A stretch of 63,758 bases of DNA from Acetobacterium tundrae (lineage in GTDB: Bacteria > Bacillota > Clostridia > Eubacteriales > Eubacteriaceae): contig NZ_RXYB01000019.1 of assembly GCF_008086615.1 (NCBI RefSeq), positions 1 to 63,758 on the forward strand, written 5' to 3'. Position numbers and translations under genes: made by a program. The notes beneath the pieces were generated by a model that was not told where the DNA came from, made no database searches, and saw only the letters and a program-made list of their open reading frames with translations. Positions 25,253 to 32,976 of this stretch are shown here, one piece after another. Each line of letters starts with the position of its first letter. Position 1 is the stretch's first letter.

Positions 25253-26506
25253 ATGTTTAATTCTGGGGATATTGCATTTATTGCTATATGTTCAATGCTT
25301 GTGTTCTTTATGACGCCAGGTCTCGGACTGTTCTATGCTGGAATGGTTCGCAGAAAAAATGCCATCAATACGATCATGTCGGTTATGTTTTGCTGTGGTC
25401 TGGCTACGGTTATGTGGTTTGTCTTTGGTTATTCCTTATCATTCGGTCCAGATGCTGGAGGATTCGGTGTGATCGGAAATTTAAGCAATGTATTTTTTCA
25501 TGGTGTCAGTGCTACAGAACCCGGTCCCTATGCCAGCACCATACCTGGCGCACTGTACGCCGTATTTCAGCTCGTTTTTTGTATTGTTACACCGGCCATT
25601 GTTGTCGGTTCATTGTCCGGAAGAATGAAATTCTCAGCATTGTTTGTTTTTGTAACTGCATGGCTGATTCTCGTCTACTATCCCATGGCTCATATGGTTT
25701 GGAGTCATGGCGGTCTGATTGCTGGTCTCGGTGCGGTGGATTTTGCCGGTGGATACGTTATTGAAATCAGCTCAGGAATTTCAGGTCTGGTAGCCTGTAT
25801 TATTCTCGGTACCCGAAAAGGTTACGGAATTCAATCCTATCATCCCCATAATATTCCTTTATTCGTTATTGGCGGAGGAATTCTATGGGTCGGTTGGTTT
25901 GCATTTAATGGCGGGTCTGCTTTGGGAGCTAATGAATTGGCCGTCCAGGCAATTGTCAATACAATGATTGCTTCGGCTGCCGCCATGTTAAGCTGGATGC
26001 TGATTGAAACGGTTCTTTACAAAAAAGTCACGGTTATGGGGGCCATTACCGGGTCAATTGTCGGGTTGGTTGCTATTACACCTGGTGCCGGTTTTGTCCC
26101 ATTTGAGGCTGCTTTGTTCATTGGCGGAATTGTCAGTCCGATTTGCTTCTTCTTTTTGTCAAAAGTCAAAGAAAAATTTGCCTATGATGATGCATTGGAT
26201 GCTTTTGGATGTCACGGCATTAGTGGAATATGGGGAGTCATTGCGACTGGCTTATTTGCTCAAACGGCCATTAATCCGGTTGCTCAGTGGAATGGTTTGT
26301 TTTTCGGAGATACAAAATTGTTTAATGCCCAGATGATGGCATTAGGTATTTCAGTGATTTATTCGGCGGTCATGACAGGAGCAATCATGCTAATACTCAA
26401 AAAGGTGATGACGATTCGAGTATCGCCAGAAGAAGAAGCACTCGGTCTGGATATCAGTGAACACAGTGAATCGGCTTATCCGGCATTTTCTGGAATTGAC
26501 CAATAG
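25253..26506 (+). CDS. amtB: Ammonium transporter AmtB, copy 1 (first twin-His is Glu)
   Basis: 417 residues from the ATG at 25253, after AGAGGAAA. This start gives the same length and N-terminus (M.NSGD.AF) as copy 2; an upstream ATG would add 22 unlike residues. About eleven membrane helices can be traced. Family motifs are FYAGMVRRKN, FAGGYVIEISSG and DAFGCHGISGIWG. The pore's first conserved His is replaced by Glu171; the second is kept in GCHG. Glu at this position is known from some fungal Mep transporters. The cytoplasmic C-terminus ends DISEHSESAYPAFSGIDQ, as in copy 2. The P-II gene follows 71 bases later, as usual. Confidence 0.93.
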   Translation: MFNSGDIAFIAICSMLVFFMTPGLGLFYAGMVRRKNAINTIMSVMFCCGLATVMWFVFGYSLSFGPDAGGFGVIGNLSNVFFHGVSATEPGPYASTIPGALYAVFQLVFCIVTPAIVVGSLSGRMKFSALFVFVTAWLILVYYPMAHMVWSHGGLIAGLGAVDFAGGYVIEISSGISGLVACIILGTRKGYGIQSYHPHNIPLFVIGGGILWVGWFAFNGGSALGANELAVQAIVNTMIASAAAMLSWMLIETVLYKKVTVMGAITGSIVGLVAITPGAGFVPFEAALFIGGIVSPICFFFLSKVKEKFAYDDALDAFGCHGISGIWGVIATGLFAQTAINPVAQWNGLFFGDTKLFNAQMMALGISVIYSAVMTGAIMLILKKVMTIRVSPEEEALGLDISEHSESAYPAFSGIDQ

Positions 26507-26577
26507 CGCATTATCGATTAGAATATAGTTATTAGGAAAGTATTTTAATTTTTAATGAGTCAGGAAAGGAAAATAAT

Positions 26578-26916
26578 ATGAAATTAATCGAAGCAATCAT
26601 TCGTCCGGAAAAATTGGAACCATTAAAGGATGCATTTCTGAAAGTTCAAATAAAAGGAATGAATGTTCGCCAGATTTTGGGGTGTGGCAATCAGCATGGC
26701 TGGATCGCTCATAACAGAGGATCATCCGTCATGATGAATATGCTTCCCAAAATAGAAGTTAAAATTGTTGTCGCTGATGATAAAGTGGAAGATACGGTTA
26801 AACTCATCATTGATACAGTACGAACCGGTGAAATTGGTGATGGAAAGATTTTTGTTAAACCAGTTGAAGAATGTATTCGCATAAGAACCGGTGAAAGAGG
26901 CGATCAGGCTCTTTAA
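26578..26916 (+). CDS. glnK: P-II nitrogen regulatory protein (GlnK-like), copy 1
   Basis: 112 residues, standard P-II length. It opens MKLIEAIIRPEKLEPLKDAF; the B-loop TGEIGDGKIF and the C-loop IRIRTGERG mark the nucleotide sites. The T-loop reads GCGNQHGWIAHNRGSSVMMN, without Tyr51, so uridylylation at that residue is not possible. P-II proteins of this type plug the cytoplasmic exit of the partner AmtB when nitrogen is plentiful. Its partner is almost certainly the gene directly upstream. AGGAAAGGAAAAT precedes the ATG, and a terminator follows at 26948. Confidence 0.93.
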   Translation: MKLIEAIIRPEKLEPLKDAFLKVQIKGMNVRQILGCGNQHGWIAHNRGSSVMMNMLPKIEVKIVVADDKVEDTVKLIIDTVRTGEIGDGKIFVKPVEECIRIRTGERGDQAL

Positions 26917-26947
26917 ATGCCGATTATTTATTCTGAATTTATAAAGA

Positions 26948-26987
26948 GGCTTTGCGGACGAACAGTTGTTGCGCAAATCCTTTTTTC
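26948..26987 (+). terminator. Terminator of the amtB1-glnK1 operon
   Basis: GGCTTTGCG and CGCAAATCC pair around a 13-base loop with one mismatch, followed by TTTTTTCTT. Confidence 0.7.
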
Positions 26988-27060
26988 TTATTTGAACCAT
27001 AGGAAAAAAAAAGAAAATCGTTTTCATAGCTGCTATTACAAAAAAAGTTAAAAATCTGTA

Positions 27061-27089
27061 TTGACAGAGCCGTTTTAGGATGTTATAAT
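27061..27089 (+). promoter_or_regulatory. amtB2 promoter
   Basis: TTGACA (27061-27066), 17 bases, TATAAT (27084-27089): both hexamers are consensus. The leader is about 425 bases. Confidence 0.9.
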
Positions 27090-27119
27090 CAAAAACATCT
27101 TAAGAAATTGTTCAAAGAG

Positions 27120-27363
27120 TATCGATGGCGATAGTTTTGTTAAAGCATGATTCTTAGTACTAAGTTATTTATCAAAGGCGATAACAGGTTTTTCCTGTTA
27201 TCGCCTTTTTATTCAAAAAAAGAATAAGAACAAACAAATTTATCAATGGGGATAACAGGTTTTACCTGTTATCCCTGATTTTTTTTGCAAAAAAATAAAA
27301 TAGTAAGTAGTTCAATTCATTTATCAATGACGATAATAGCCATGACTGTTATCATCTTTTTTT
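27120..27363 (+). promoter_or_regulatory. Triple tandem ANTAR-type attenuators in the amtB2 leader
   Basis: Element 0: TATC-GATGGC-GATA (27120-27133), G1/G4 loop, no terminator. Element 1: TTATC-AAAGGC-GATAA (27169-27184), overlapping terminator GGCGATAACAGG/CCTGTTATCGCC plus T-run (27177-27213). Element 2: TTATC-AATGGG-GATAA (27240-27255), overlapping GGGATAACAGG/CCTGTTATCCC plus T-run (27249-27286). Element 3: TTATC-AATGAC-GATAA (27321-27336), overlapping GACGATAATAG/CTGTTATCATC plus seven T (27329-27363). All three terminators lie between the promoter and the ATG at 27520, so a transcript must pass each one. Confidence 0.88.
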
Positions 27364-27519
27364 AGAAATGAATAAAGAAAGGAAAAAAGGGAAATAAAAA
27401 AAAGAATCAGCAATTCAATTGGTTATTTGAGATAAGATATTTGTTTGGTCAAACATCTTGTTTTATATAAAAATGATCAGAAAATCTGATCGAAATAATT
27501 AAGAAAAGAGGGATTTATC

Positions 27520-28773
27520 ATGATTAATTCTGGTGATGTTGCATTTGTTCTCATTAGTTCAATGCTTGTATTCTTTATGACTCCAGGTCTTGGATTGTTC
27601 TATGCTGGAATGGTTCGCAGAAAAAATGCAATCAATACATTAATGTCTGTTTTATTTTGCTGTGGGTTGGCTACTGTTATGTGGTTTGCCTTTGGTTATT
27701 CAATGTCATTTGGTGAAGATGCCGGGGGACTTGGAGTAATTGGAAATTTAAGTAATGCATTTTTCAATGGCGTCAGTGCTACTGATGCTGGTCCATATTC
27801 CACTAGTATCCCCGCCGCATTGTTTGCAATTTTTCAATTGATGTTCTGTATTATTACACCGGCGATTCTTGTTGGAGCTTTATCAGGAAGAATGAAATTT
27901 AAAGCAATATTTATTTTTGTAGCTGTTTGGCTGATTCTTGTCTATTACCCACTGGCTCATATGGTTTGGGGTGTAGGTGGATTTATAGCTGGATTGGGAG
28001 CAGTCGATTTTGCCGGTGGTAATGTTATTCATATTAGCTCTGGTGTATCCGGTCTGGTAGCCTGTATTATTCTTGGCTCTAGAAAAGGGTTTGGAATACA
28101 AGCTTACCATCCACATAACATTCCAATGTTTTTCACCGGCGGCTTAATTTTATGGGTAGGCTGGTTTGCATTCAATGGCGGGTCTGCTTTGGCAGCCAAT
28201 GGATTAGCTGTTCAAGCAGTTGGAAATACTGTGATTGCATCATCGGCTGCGATGTTAAGTTGGATGCTGATTGAATCAATTCTTTATAAAAAAGTTACTC
28301 TTATGGGTGCAATGACAGGTGCAATTATTGGTTTGGTTGCGATCACTCCAGGTTCAGGTTATGTACCGTTTGGAGCAGCTTTAGTAATAGGTGCTCTGGT
28401 TAGCCCGATTTGTTTCTTCTTTATAACAAAAGTTAAACAAAAATTTGGATATGATGATGCTTTGGATGCTTTTGGATGTCATGGTATTGGCGGAATATGG
28501 GGCGGTATTGCTACTGGACTCTTTGCCCAATCTTCCATCAATCCAGTTGCTCAATGGAATGGTTTATTTTTCGGAGACACAAAACTATTTGTAGCACAAA
28601 TTATGGCAGTTTGTATTTCAGTGGTCTATTCTGCAGTGATGACCGGAATAATTATGTTAGTACTTAAGAAGGTTATGGCAATTCGCGTATCTCCAGAAGA
28701 AGAAGCTCTTGGTCTGGATATCAGTGAACACAGTGAATCGGCTTATCCTGCATTTTCAGGAATTGACCAATAG
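27520..28773 (+). CDS. amtB: Ammonium transporter AmtB, copy 2 (canonical twin-His)
   Basis: 417 residues, highly similar to copy 1, including an identical last 30 residues. It starts MINSGDVAFV after AGAGGGA. The first pore His is present (His171 in GGNVIHISSG) as well as the second (FGCHGIGGIWG). Membrane topology matches copy 1. The next gene is another GlnK. This copy has the longer attenuator array and the stronger promoter, so it may be the more tightly switched transporter. Confidence 0.95.
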   Translation: MINSGDVAFVLISSMLVFFMTPGLGLFYAGMVRRKNAINTLMSVLFCCGLATVMWFAFGYSMSFGEDAGGLGVIGNLSNAFFNGVSATDAGPYSTSIPAALFAIFQLMFCIITPAILVGALSGRMKFKAIFIFVAVWLILVYYPLAHMVWGVGGFIAGLGAVDFAGGNVIHISSGVSGLVACIILGSRKGFGIQAYHPHNIPMFFTGGLILWVGWFAFNGGSALAANGLAVQAVGNTVIASSAAMLSWMLIESILYKKVTLMGAMTGAIIGLVAITPGSGYVPFGAALVIGALVSPICFFFITKVKQKFGYDDALDAFGCHGIGGIWGGIATGLFAQSSINPVAQWNGLFFGDTKLFVAQIMAVCISVVYSAVMTGIIMLVLKKVMAIRVSPEEEALGLDISEHSESAYPAFSGIDQ

Positions 28774-28845
28774 AATTTTAGAAATTAAAGTATTGAAGTA
28801 TAGCAGTATATTTTAATTTTAAATGATTCAGGAAAGGAAAATGAT

Positions 28846-29184
28846 ATGAAATTAATCGAAGCGATTATACGTCCAGAAAAACTAGAACCCCTAAAGGATG
28901 CATTCCTGAAAGCTCAAATAAAAGGCATGAATGTTCGGCAGATTTTGGGGTGTGGCAATCAGCATGGCTGGGTAGCCCATAACAGAGGCTCAGAAGTCAT
29001 GATGAATATGCTTCCCAAAATAGAAATCAAGATTGTTGTAACTGACGATAAAGTAGAAGATACTGTTAAACTTATTATTGATACAGTACGAACCGGAGAA
29101 ATCGGTGATGGAAAAATATTTATTAAATCAGTCGAAGACTGTATTCGAATAAGAACCGGTGAAAGAGGCGAAGGCGCTGTTTAA
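28846..29184 (+). CDS. glnK: P-II nitrogen regulatory protein (GlnK-like), copy 2
   Basis: 112 residues, differing from copy 1 at only about a dozen positions. The T-loop is again GCGNQHGW.AHNRG with no Tyr51; the B-loop is TGEIGDGKIF. The upstream 40 bases, including AGGAAAGGAAAAT, also resemble those before copy 1, as expected for duplication of the whole amtB-glnK module. It is likely to block the upstream AmtB. A strong terminator follows. Confidence 0.94.
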   Translation: MKLIEAIIRPEKLEPLKDAFLKAQIKGMNVRQILGCGNQHGWVAHNRGSEVMMNMLPKIEIKIVVTDDKVEDTVKLIIDTVRTGEIGDGKIFIKSVEDCIRIRTGERGEGAV

Positions 29185-29219
29185 ATGTTGAAAAAATCTT
29201 CTTTTTAGTTTTTCTCAAT

Positions 29220-29263
29220 CAAGCTCAATGTATTTGCTGAAGCAAATACATTGAGCTTTTATA
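29220..29263 (+). terminator. Terminator of the amtB2-glnK2 operon
   Basis: AAGCTCAATGTATTTGCT pairs with AGCAAATACATTGAGCTT, an 18-bp near-perfect stem followed by TTATAATT. Confidence 0.85.
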
Positions 29264-29265
29264 AT

Positions 29266-29581
29266 TCTGAATAAAAAAAATATTCCGATAAAAGAATTGA
29301 CATTATTATTAAATACAATATAATGAATAAAAATAATAACAAATTTTCTGAAAATATTTATCATTAAGATGCTGTTTACGCTTGAAATCATTTGCGAAGG
29401 TGTTTATTCTGAAAATAAATGGGAACAAATAAAGTGTAAAGGGCGATTGCAAAATAGAATTCAGAATCAATGAATGATCAGGTAAATGAACACGTATGCG
29501 GAAGTCGGAGATGAATTTAACTTTCATCCCGGCCGGAAGAAAAAGGAAAGGAATGAGAAATTCATTATAATGGTGTGAATT
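29266..29581 (+). promoter_or_regulatory. Promoter and long leader of the HPr gene
   Basis: TTGACA (29297-29302), 16 bases, TATAAT (29319-29324). The start site would be near 29332, leaving about 250 bases of untranslated leader. I could not match this leader to a known riboswitch. It contains no ANTAR-type hairpin or terminator. Confidence 0.55.
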
Positions 29582-29857
29582 ATGCGTTCTAAAAAAGTAA
29601 CGATTATTAATCCAACTGGCTTGCATGCAAGACCGGCAGCTGAGTTTAACAAAACAGCATCTCAATTCAGATCCGTAATCACGGTCAGAAAATTAGGCGG
29701 CGATCCCCAGGAGGGCAATGGAAAATCGATGATTAACATTATGGCGATGTGTTTGGCTCAGGGAACAGACATTGAAATTGTAGCTGAAGGAGAGGATGAG
29801 ATGAATGCAGTAGAAACATTGATAGCACTTATCAAAAGTGGATTTGGAGAAGTATGA
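29582..29857 (+). CDS. HPr-family phosphocarrier protein
   Basis: 91 residues. The active-site segment TGLHARPAAEF contains the PEP-phosphorylated His (about residue 16), and the regulatory Ser is in GNGKSMINIMAM. HPr carries phosphate from enzyme I to sugar permeases, and Ser phosphorylation by HPr kinase links it to carbon catabolite control. No PTS gene is adjacent, so it could be the general HPr or a Crh-like regulator; the presence of the His favours a carrier. The ribosome site is weak. A terminator follows at 29887. Confidence 0.9.
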   Translation: MRSKKVTIINPTGLHARPAAEFNKTASQFRSVITVRKLGGDPQEGNGKSMINIMAMCLAQGTDIEIVAEGEDEMNAVETLIALIKSGFGEV

Positions 29858-29886
29858 CAACTCCTTGAATTTATCGGTTACACTTG

Positions 29887-29914
29887 ATACCCTGCATTAT
29901 GCAGGGTATTTTTT
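29887..29914 (+). terminator. Terminator after the HPr gene
   Basis: ATACCCTGC-ATTAT-GCAGGGTAT followed by TTTTTTAAA. Confidence 0.88.
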
Positions 29915-29950
29915 AAATATTGAGAAAATTATTATCAAAGGGAGAAATAA

Positions 29951-30619
29951 ATGATTTTACAAAGAGAGCGGGAAGAGATTGTTGACTATTGCCGAAAAAT
30001 GATTACGTCAGGATTAACCAAGGGAACTGGTGGAAATATCAGTATTTATAATCGGGAACAGAAACTCATTGCCATCAGCCCCAGTGGCATTGATTATTTT
30101 GAAACAGAACCGGAAGATATTGTTGTCATGGATCTTGACGGAAAGATCGTTGAGGGAAAAAGAAAGCCTTCCAGTGAATATGCGTTACATCGAATTTTCT
30201 ATGTAAAACGGGATGATATTGATGCAGTGGTCCATACCCATTCGGTTTATGCCACTGTCCTGGCTACCTTGAGACAGCCACTTCCAGCATCCAGCTACCT
30301 GGTTGCTTATGCGGGATTAGATGTGCAGTGTGCTGAATATGCATCTTTTGGAACGCTGGAATTGGCTAATTTTACGTTTGCGGCGATGAGTGATCGTTAC
30401 GCCGTTTTGATGGCAAACCATGGCTTGTTAACCGGGGGAAAAGATGTTCTGAACGCTTTTAATATTGCAGAACAGATTGAATATTGTGCAGAAGTGTATG
30501 TAAAGGCAAGGGCGATTGGAAAACCGGTCATTCTGGATGAAGAAGAAATGAAGAAGAACATTCAAGTATTCAACAATTCCTATGGACAACACGCCGCAAA
30601 AGAAGATTTACATCAGTAG
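29951..30619 (+). CDS. Class II aldolase/adducin family protein (FucA-like)
   Basis: 222 residues, the length of L-fuculose-1-phosphate aldolase. GTGGNISI (phosphate binding), SPSGIDY, catalytic Glu in KPSSEYALH, zinc ligands in VVHTHSVYAT and the third His in ANHGLLTGG are all present. The family cleaves sugar phosphates to DHAP and an aldehyde, or acts on related compounds such as ribulose or methylthioribulose phosphates. No sugar kinase or isomerase gene is nearby, so the substrate is undetermined. It converges with the nif operon, with a hairpin at 30652 between them. Confidence 0.88.
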   Translation: MILQREREEIVDYCRKMITSGLTKGTGGNISIYNREQKLIAISPSGIDYFETEPEDIVVMDLDGKIVEGKRKPSSEYALHRIFYVKRDDIDAVVHTHSVYATVLATLRQPLPASSYLVAYAGLDVQCAEYASFGTLELANFTFAAMSDRYAVLMANHGLLTGGKDVLNAFNIAEQIEYCAEVYVKARAIGKPVILDEEEMKKNIQVFNNSYGQHAAKEDLHQ

Positions 30620-30651
30620 AAAATTTATAATTGTTGAATGTGCAACAAGAT

Positions 30652-30672
30652 CGAACAGGCTGAGCCTGCTCG
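30652..30672. terminator. Hairpin between aldolase and nif operon ends
   Basis: CGAACAGGC-TGA-GCCTGCTCG. T-tracts are poor on both sides (minus: ATCTTGTT), so termination strength is uncertain. Confidence 0.5.
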
Positions 30673-30725
30673 ACAAAAAGATGCCCACATGATAGGAATG
30701 AAATTTGACCAATAAAGGTGTAATA

Positions 30726-31550
30726 TCAGATGCTTAAGCGATAGATATTATTGGGATGAGTTTTAAAAATGATAGGCCTTAATCTTTCCTGCCGCCATTG
30801 GAGCTCATCCAGGCAGATGCCAAAATCCATTTGCCCAATAGTGGCAATAAGCAGATGCTCAAGATTGCAGTTGCCGGCCCGTTCGCCAATGCCAAAGAGG
30901 GTGGAATCAACGTATTTTGCTCCAGACCGAAGCCCTTGAATGGAGTTTGCAACCGCCATCCCCAAATCGTTATGCATGTGAACTTCAATGTCAATATTGG
31001 ACGAAATATTGCTGATGTAGTTTTTGCAAATGCTGGGAGTCATAATGCCGACTGTGTCTGAGAAACGAAGGGTGGTGGCGCCGAGTCGTATGGCCGTATC
31101 AATAAGCAGGGTAATGAAATCCCAGTCGGCCCGGGAGGCGTCTTCCAGGCCGATGGTCAGTTCTTTGTGAGCGGAATGAATGGAGTCGGCACATTCTTCC
31201 AGTTTTTCCAATACTTCAGTTCGGCTTTTTCGGAGCTTTTCGCGGATTAGCAGATCAGAAGAAGGGACGCAAACATGGATGATATCCGCTCCGCAATTGA
31301 TGGAGCTTTGGATATCACTTAAATTCATGCGATTCCAGCCAATGATTTTGGCGTTTTGACAAACCGCCTTAATTTTTTCGAAGGCGAGACATTCTTCCTT
31401 GCCCATAGCCGGTGTGCCGGCCTCAATCCGCTGAATACCCATTGCATCCAAAGCTTTGGCAATAGTAACTTTTTCTTTCAAAGTAAAGGCAACGCCGGGA
31501 CTCTGTTCGCCGTCTCTCAAGGTAGTATCAACAATATATTTTTGTTCCAT
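30726..31550 (-). CDS. nifV: Homocitrate synthase alpha subunit, split NifV
   Basis: 274 residues. This TIM-barrel half has the isopropylmalate/homocitrate synthase signature DTTLRDGEQSPGVAF at the N-terminus and the metal-binding HMHNDLGMA and GIGERAGNC motifs. It condenses acetyl-CoA and 2-oxoglutarate to homocitrate, the organic ligand of FeMo-cofactor. The C-terminal part found in one-piece NifV is encoded separately just upstream, overlapping by 23 bases. This omega-alpha order is the one described in Clostridium pasteurianum. AGAGAGGTG precedes the ATG. It is the last gene of the nif operon. Confidence 0.93.
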   Translation of the reverse strand: MEQKYIVDTTLRDGEQSPGVAFTLKEKVTIAKALDAMGIQRIEAGTPAMGKEECLAFEKIKAVCQNAKIIGWNRMNLSDIQSSINCGADIIHVCVPSSDLLIREKLRKSRTEVLEKLEECADSIHSAHKELTIGLEDASRADWDFITLLIDTAIRLGATTLRFSDTVGIMTPSICKNYISNISSNIDIEVHMHNDLGMAVANSIQGLRSGAKYVDSTLFGIGERAGNCNLEHLLIATIGQMDFGICLDELQWRQERLRPIIFKTHPNNIYRLSI

Positions 31551-32481
31551 AGTCGTTTTTCACCTCTCTGACAAGGGACTGTAATTCCAAATCGGAAACA
31601 TTGCGTCCTAATTGGGTGCAGCCCTCTTTTATTTGCTTGAGTATGGACTTAGCAGCGGTTTCAGATAAATTCTGTTCTCGTAATTTATAGAGAACACTTT
31701 GCTGACCGGAGTGTTTCCCCAGGACAATTTCTCGTTGACTGCCGACGGTTTTCGGGTTAAACGGCTCATAGGTGGCTGGGTTTTTTATAACACCGTCCAC
31801 ATGAATGCCGGATTCCACCTTGAAGATATCTTCACCGATGATGGCTTTCGTTTTTGAAATTGGAAGGCTGGTTATTTTTTCATAAAGAACTTTAAGCTGC
31901 CTAAGAACAGATAAATCGCCTTTAAACGAAGAAGGATCCCGTAATTTGAGACCCATCAATACTTCCTCTAATCGGGGAAAGTCATGATAGTTGGCAAAAG
32001 CACAGCTGACACTGGTGCCGCCGGCCAGGATCCATTCAAGAGCGATGGCTGTGGCGCAATGCATTTTATTACTTGGACATAAATCCAGAGTGTCAGCACT
32101 GTTGCTCAAAAGTTCCTGAAAAATGGTGAAGTAGTCCCGAGTGATTAAATCCTCCCAACCCACGATTCTTATTTTTTTATTTCGAAGGTTTTTTATTTGA
32201 CTCGGGAGGATGGCTTTTTCCACAAATTCATTGGACTCGAGTTTCCAGATCGGCATTTGACGGTGATCATCATTTTGTTTCAGAAAGCAGGTATCGGTAT
32301 CAATCCGTTTGCCAGCGTCTTCAGTAATAAACAATGGCTTCAGACGGGAGGCCAACGCATAAGGCAATTCAATTTTTGTGACCCCGCAGGTGAAAAGAAG
32401 GGTACAAAAATGGTTGAGATCCTGAGTGTCAATCCGATCCGTATCGAGTGTTGTCAGTGTTCGATCAATAATGGTAACCAT
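31528..32481 (-). CDS. nifV: Homocitrate synthase omega subunit, split NifV
   Basis: 317 residues. The N-terminal part is a degenerate TIM-barrel-like region without the DGEQ motif. The C-terminal part has the communication-domain motifs GEDIFKVESGIHVDG, NPATYEPFNPKTVG and VLGKHSGQQSV, which complement the alpha subunit. Both chains are therefore expected to be needed. GCGAGG lies 7 bases before the ATG. A 185-base gap with a hairpin separates it from the ferredoxin gene. Confidence 0.9.
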   Translation of the reverse strand: MVTIIDRTLTTLDTDRIDTQDLNHFCTLLFTCGVTKIELPYALASRLKPLFITEDAGKRIDTDTCFLKQNDDHRQMPIWKLESNEFVEKAILPSQIKNLRNKKIRIVGWEDLITRDYFTIFQELLSNSADTLDLCPSNKMHCATAIALEWILAGGTSVSCAFANYHDFPRLEEVLMGLKLRDPSSFKGDLSVLRQLKVLYEKITSLPISKTKAIIGEDIFKVESGIHVDGVIKNPATYEPFNPKTVGSQREIVLGKHSGQQSVLYKLREQNLSETAAKSILKQIKEGCTQLGRNVSDLELQSLVREVKNDYGTKIYC

Positions 32482-32580
32482 TTTTGTACCTCGCTTTCAG
32501 TAATAGTATCAATGAAATCATTTTTCAGGGTAATAAAAAAGTGAAGCAATAACGAAAATTGTAACATTGTGTTGTGTGAA

Positions 32581-32614
32581 ACAGAACGAACCGGAGATAG
32601 TCGGTTCATTCTGT
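32581..32614. repeat. Hairpin between ferredoxin and nifV genes
   Basis: ACAGAACGAACCG pairs with CGGTTCATTCTGT (one wobble). No T-run follows on the minus strand. It may process or stabilise the nif mRNA, lowering nifV relative to the structural genes. Confidence 0.5.
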
Positions 32615-32666
32615 CTACAAGCAACAAATTAGCAATTGATCGTACGGTAGTTTGGAAGATAACTTG

Positions 32667-32975
32667 TTAAATTAAAAGATCTTCTACGACCTGGCCACCT
32701 TCAATGTGCTCATCCATAATTCGTTCAACATCATTCACGGTCACATTTCCATACCAGACTCCTTCTGGATAAACGACCACAATGGGGCCTTTTTCGCAAA
32801 TACCAAAGCAGCCGGTATTGTTTATCATCACGTCTCCGGATAATTCCCGGTCGTCAATTTCTTCAAGAAAGGTCTGCAGGACCTTTACTGAATCCTGTTG
32901 AAAGCAAAAACCTTTCTGAGTGCCGTTGATCCGGCAACTGGTGCAGATGAAAATATGGTGTTTGGGATTAACCAT
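32667..32975 (-). CDS. Thioredoxin-like [2Fe-2S] ferredoxin
   Basis: 102 residues from the ATG at 32975, 8 bases after AGGAGG; this ribosome site lies within the end of nifN-B. Cluster ligands are visible in CTSCRINGTQKGFC and NTGCFGICEKGP, the pattern of the thioredoxin-fold [2Fe-2S] family. The C. pasteurianum member of this family was shown to interact with the nitrogenase MoFe protein, so placement inside the nif operon suggests a related role in electron transfer or regulation. An older start seven codons upstream is possible but lacks a ribosome site. Confidence 0.88.
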   Translation of the reverse strand: MVNPKHHIFICTSCRINGTQKGFCFQQDSVKVLQTFLEEIDDRELSGDVMINNTGCFGICEKGPIVVVYPEGVWYGNVTVNDVERIMDEHIEGGQVVEDLLI

Positions 32976-32976
32976 G

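Noticed and set aside
32581-32614. Hairpin before nifV considered as a terminator ending the nif operon
   Set aside because: No U-tract follows on the minus strand, and nifV genes continue in the same direction; treated as a possible processing stem.
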